From assembly GCA_023078555.1 (NCBI GenBank), contig CM041196.1:5653658-5717657 (forward strand): a stretch of DNA of 64,000 nt, in the 5' to 3' direction. The stretch is from Ulva prolifera (lineage: Eukaryota > Chlorophyta > Ulvophyceae > Ulvales > Ulvaceae). The position numbers were made by a program, and so were the translations under genes. Positions 60,369 through 64,000 of the stretch are shown here, in pieces; the stretch's first letter is position 1; every line of letters starts with the position of its first letter. The notes beneath the pieces are model-generated. The model was not told where the DNA came from. It did no database searches and saw nothing but the letters and a program-made list of their open reading frames with translations.

Positions 60369-63060
60369 GCCCCGGCCGCGGAGGTGCCACACAGTGCGAT
60401 GCACATGCCTGGCCGATCTGCACCGATGCCACAGTGGACCACTCTGCAACACGCCAGCCCGCCTGCATGCTGAACAATGCGGTGCAGACCACACAGCCGC
60501 TGCGTGCCCATCCGCCGGGGCAGATGGCCGTGCTGTGAGTGGGACATGCGGTATGGCTCAGAGCCTGCCGGCCCGGCAGGCAGACTCTCACGCGGCATGA
60601 CATGCGGCCCATGCGGGTACGCGATGTGAACCGCATGCAGCGCATCGACAACTCGTGGCTCACACGGCTCCACTTCTAAATGGCCATCTACAACGAGGAG
60701 GTCTCTGAAACTCACAAAAACATCTCCGCCCCGGCCTGCGGACAAGGCCGGCTGGATCCCTGTTGTATCTGCGGTGCCCTAACCCGGTCTAGTCCCACAC
60801 ATCTGAGGCTCTGCGCAACTCCAGAAGAGAGACAAAAGTCACTTGGAGTCAGAGCTGTGTGGCTCAACGCCCCCGAAGAGGCGGGCAGACAGGCCCGGAG
60901 GGCTGGTGAGGAACGCCACAGCAGCCATCGGATGCATCTGACTGGGCGCTGCCTCATCGGAGTGATTCACGGTAAAGAGGCCTGGGCACAAGCTCCATGC
61001 TCTGCAATCGTGTCTAGTGTGCCTACCCCCGGGCCGGCCGGCCTGCCTGTGCTGCGGCATTGCACAGGCCTTGCCGTTCCCACATCAGAACGGAATCAGG
61101 GACCATTCCAAAGGCAGCATGCTGCTGGGGGGACGAGCAACTGAGCAGAGCTCTGGACCGGTGTGGCTATGTGTGGCACAGCCACCTAGCAGCACAGGCC
61201 ATTGCAGCCTGGACGCCGATGATCAGAGCTGGCCCGAACAGCCTGCCCCAGGCCTGGAGCACACCTGCTACTTGCACCTGCCATATCGCCTTTACTTCTA
61301 GAGCAATAGGCTTCCCTTGATAACCAAACATCCCCAGCTGGACTCTGGTAGAGTTGCCATGCATCACTTGTCATCACGCAAACACGAGCTCCCCCCCCCG
61401 CAGGATGGCCTGGATGGGCTTGTAAGCGGCATTTATTGTGCTGGGATGCGACAGCACCTTGACTCCTGTGAGACTGCGCTGCCGTGTGACTCGGGGAGGT
61501 TCCCTGTACAGGCAGGCACCTGACGAAGACGGCAGTGGAGCTGCTGGGGCGATCAAACACCGTCTTCGGCTATCTCAGTGTGTATATGGCAATGATTTCG
61601 TGTGATCAAGAATGTGCGCACGTCGGGATTTGAAACTGCAGGAGCGAACGCAACGCCGCATTCATCAGCTCCCGCAATATGGAAAGCCACGAGCGCAATC
61701 AGCAGCACTCGCAGCAATCTCTTGACACCTGCAGATCATCACGAACTGTTCTGATCGCACGTAACAATGCCCCAGCTATCACAGACATGTCAACGCCCAC
61801 GAGCTGATTGCCGCAATGAACGAGCTGAAAGCAGTCACGCCCTGCAGCGCCAGGTCACCCGTGCGACCGTGATGTGACCAGCTAAAATGGAGAGCTATAC
61901 TTCTGTAGGCTAGCAGCGGCTAGGAGGGCAGACGATAGCTGCTACGACAGGAAAAGTCAGATCTTGCGCTACGGGGTTGTGCATAGATCGATGGCGCGGT
62001 CACGTTGTAGCATATCGTGGTAGCACAAGTCTCAGTGAACATGAACATCATGCTCTGTCGCAATCTGGAATATCTGATCGTGCGCCGTTCTGCGAGGGGG
62101 CACAGGTGTTGCCAAGTTCAGGCGTACGCCCAGACAGTTGACCACACCTGCCTGCCTGAGCATCGTGGCTCATTCCTGATATGTATGGCGAAATTTGCCT
62201 CTTGTTAGCCTCTGCAGCGTGTGCCTGGCTAGCGACTGATTCCTCGCTGACGCAGAAGTCAGAGTGGTGTTGACGTGGATGCCGAACCGGGTCACCCTCC
62301 CCCGTTTTTGTTTTGCTACATTGGCGAAGGGTTTGACTTGTCAACCACCAGCCCGCTGCAGATCTCCTAAGTAAGAATCATTGCGGCCACAATTCCGCAG
62401 CTGATCACGCACCAAATTGAGCTTCTGCATGCATGGGCGAGAAACGACAATTCGACAAACACCATGATACGCTGCATGTGCGACACATGGCACAGCATGA
62501 GATGTATTTGGGGTTTGTGGAAAGAGGAATGTCAGTCTGTTTGTCGATTCCCGAACGTCGGCCTGGCGATACTTGTGCACTGCGTGCACCTGCATCTACA
62601 TGATCGTTGTTGACGTCGACTACCTCGCTGCCTGCGTTAGGTACGTAGTCAGGAGACGCCAAGAGGAAGGGAATGGGAACAATGTGGAAACAATGTAGCA
62701 TGCTGTACAGAGTGTCACCCGCTCTGCACCAAGTCGGCATGCTCGGTATGCAACTGGAACCATGCGGCATCCCAGGGCGAGCGCTTGTGGCCCTCGCTCA
62801 CGTGCCAATGCGAGTAGACGGCACCCACTGACACTCCGTTCACGGTTTCTCTGAGAGCGCCCGCGACAGTGTTCTCCGTACTGCTGATTGCGGACGCTGG
62901 GTGCGGCTGTCAAAGTTCATGCACAGCCTAGCAGAGAGTGCTCACGAGGCCAGTGAACGGAACTCCGAGGCACACGGTCCACATCTCGCAGACCTACGAT
63001 GTTGATTCCCTCAGCTCTCAATTTTGTGCCAGACTGATACGCTGTACTGTGTGAACATAG
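60369..63060. other. Space without a supported gene
   Basis: The left end should be the promoter of the membrane-protein gene. The remainder has only shadow-like frames, a short poly-C at 61391, and lower GC beyond 61.5 kb. Confidence 0.35.
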
Positions 63061-63360
63061 CGTTGCTTGCGAAAATTGCTGAAGCAGCATCGTGCGCGTG
63101 AAAGGCGTGCCATAGGTGACAGAGGATTAATACTGCCGTCGCTCCGCAACTGGATCACGCACGATGGACCAGGACAGATTGCGATCAAGATCCACAACTG
63201 TTCGCTGAGGTTGTGCGCTCTGTCGTCTGAGGTGTGCGCAGCCGTTGCTCGAAGCTCCGTGCTGCGAGAGGTCAGTCTGTCATTTCAGCAGCCTGCAGCG
63301 GGTGACGAATGCGAGCAAAACATTGTTCCGCTGCTCAGAACTGGGACTTCAATCATGTGA
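63061..63360 (+). CDS. Possible C-terminal exons of an unknown gene
   Basis: After a GAACATAG acceptor the + frame reads RKLLKQHRARERRAIGDRG, LPSLRNWITHDGPGQIAIKI and CSLRLCALSSE. A GTGTGCG donor and a TCATTTCAG acceptor would remove 57 bases in frame, and the end reads QPAAGDECEQNIVPLLRTG before TGA. The frame is open with or without this intron. The family is not recognised. Confidence 0.27.
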   Translation, partial: RCLRKLLKQHRARERRAIGDRGLILPSLRNWITHDGPGQIAIKIHNCSLRLCALSSEVCAAVARSSVLREVSLSFQQPAAGDECEQNIVPLLRTGTSIM

Positions 63361-64000
63361 ACACATGTTAGCACCACATGCCTCCAAACGTGGACTCAAA
63401 AATCGAGCGCCGATGGCCTCCCGGACATCGACCGGGCTTTCGGCGGTCTGCTGCAGTCCGCGTGCGCTGAATCCAAGCGACAGGCGCAAACAGCCATCTA
63501 AAAAGATTGAGTGTATACTTTCCGGAAGGCTGCATAGTTTATTGGTGGGTCAGTCATGTCACGCTCAATCTGCTGATCTGTGATCTCGCCGACGCAGCAG
63601 GGATACACGAAGCTGTATTGCACAGGCCGCATCCTTCAGGCCTTCTTTCACGTGCGCTCGCAACAAACTCGTGTGCGTCTTTACAACCTCGATCAATCGC
63701 TATGCGGATGGCCATGCCGTGCCGGGTTGCTCGCAAGTTCACCAGTGGAGTCTGCGGTATGCACACAAACTGCCGCAGTTAGTCAGTCCGGGCTGGAAGC
63801 TAACGCCTGCAGGACCCCACACCACAGAATCTAGGCATGTCTGATGCATGTAGCCAACCTGCCTCTCCATCTCTGACTGTGCCCCTGTAACAAAGCTTCT
63901 GCGCATGCTTAGCGCTGGGTGTGCCGAGCACCACCAGCTCGTCCAATTATTTGATCCTGTCAAAGCTGCAGCCCCCTACGACACGACACAGCGCTCGAGC
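63361..64000. other. Right end of window
   Basis: Short frames on both strands with no splice-consistent chain. It contains one copy of the dispersed motif at 63856-63891. Confidence 0.35.
63856..63891 (+). repeat. Dispersed motif, copy
   Basis: Reads AACCTGCCTCTCCATCTCTG then ACTGTGCCCCTGTAAC. Confidence 0.6.

Noticed and set aside
1-64000. A prokaryotic operon, phage or defence island
   Set aside because: The genes are split by spliceosomal introns and encode eukaryote-specific products. Nothing resembles a bacterial gene cluster.

Overview
The window looks like nuclear DNA of a GC-rich, flagellated microbial eukaryote, most likely a green alga (chlorophyte or prasinophyte type). Every recognisable gene but one is split by introns. 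The introns mostly open with GTGCG or GTGTG-type donors and close with TGCAG. Exon phases agree across every junction I could trace, so most gene models below close into a single frame with a length divisible by three. An IFT81 gene implies a cilium or flagellum. The YbaK-family protein carries a C-terminal tail like that of plant homologues, which favours the green lineage. The species cannot be fixed from sequence alone. There is no CRISPR array, rRNA, convincing tRNA or bacterial operon.

Layout. 21-4287 (+) is the C-terminal two thirds of IFT81, the intraflagellar-transport coiled-coil subunit. 6154-8767 (-) is TIM50, the mitochondrial TIM23 receptor. 9551-11121 (-) is a YbaK/ProRS-associated deacylase-like protein. 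12501-13105 (-) holds two linked exons of an unrecognised Cys-containing protein. 18335-19716 (-) is the proteasome lid subunit RPN12. It is divergent from a PX-BAR sorting nexin at 20475-24574 (+). 25541-28796 (-) is a BRO1-domain protein. 30069-31642 (-) is a small CCCH zinc finger plus WW protein, divergent from a NUDIX hydrolase at 32371-34905 (+). 38560-46285 (-) is a 562-residue protein of unknown function with disordered, basic and coiled-coil parts. 58152-60368 (-) is an intronless 738-codon frame for a single-pass membrane protein. The long spaces (11.1-18.3, 34.9-38.5, 46.3-58, 60.4-64 kb) hold repeats, exon-like fragments and little that can be called a gene.

The genes are ordinary eukaryotic housekeeping genes (cilium, mitochondrial import, translation quality control, proteasome, endosomal sorting). 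They do not form a pathway cluster. SNX-BAR and the BRO1 protein both act at endosomes and are neighbours, but nothing in the sequence shows that this matters.

The most unusual material is repetitive. There is a 414-bp hAT-like miniature element with clear inverted ends and a near-perfect 8-bp target duplication, sitting inside an otherwise open frame. A terminal-repeat-like motif (core CTGCCTCTCC ... TGTAAC) recurs across the window. There is a perfect 23-bp inverted repeat with a 28-base loop, and several pure poly-G or poly-C runs up to 34 bases. I did not find a clearly new biological system.
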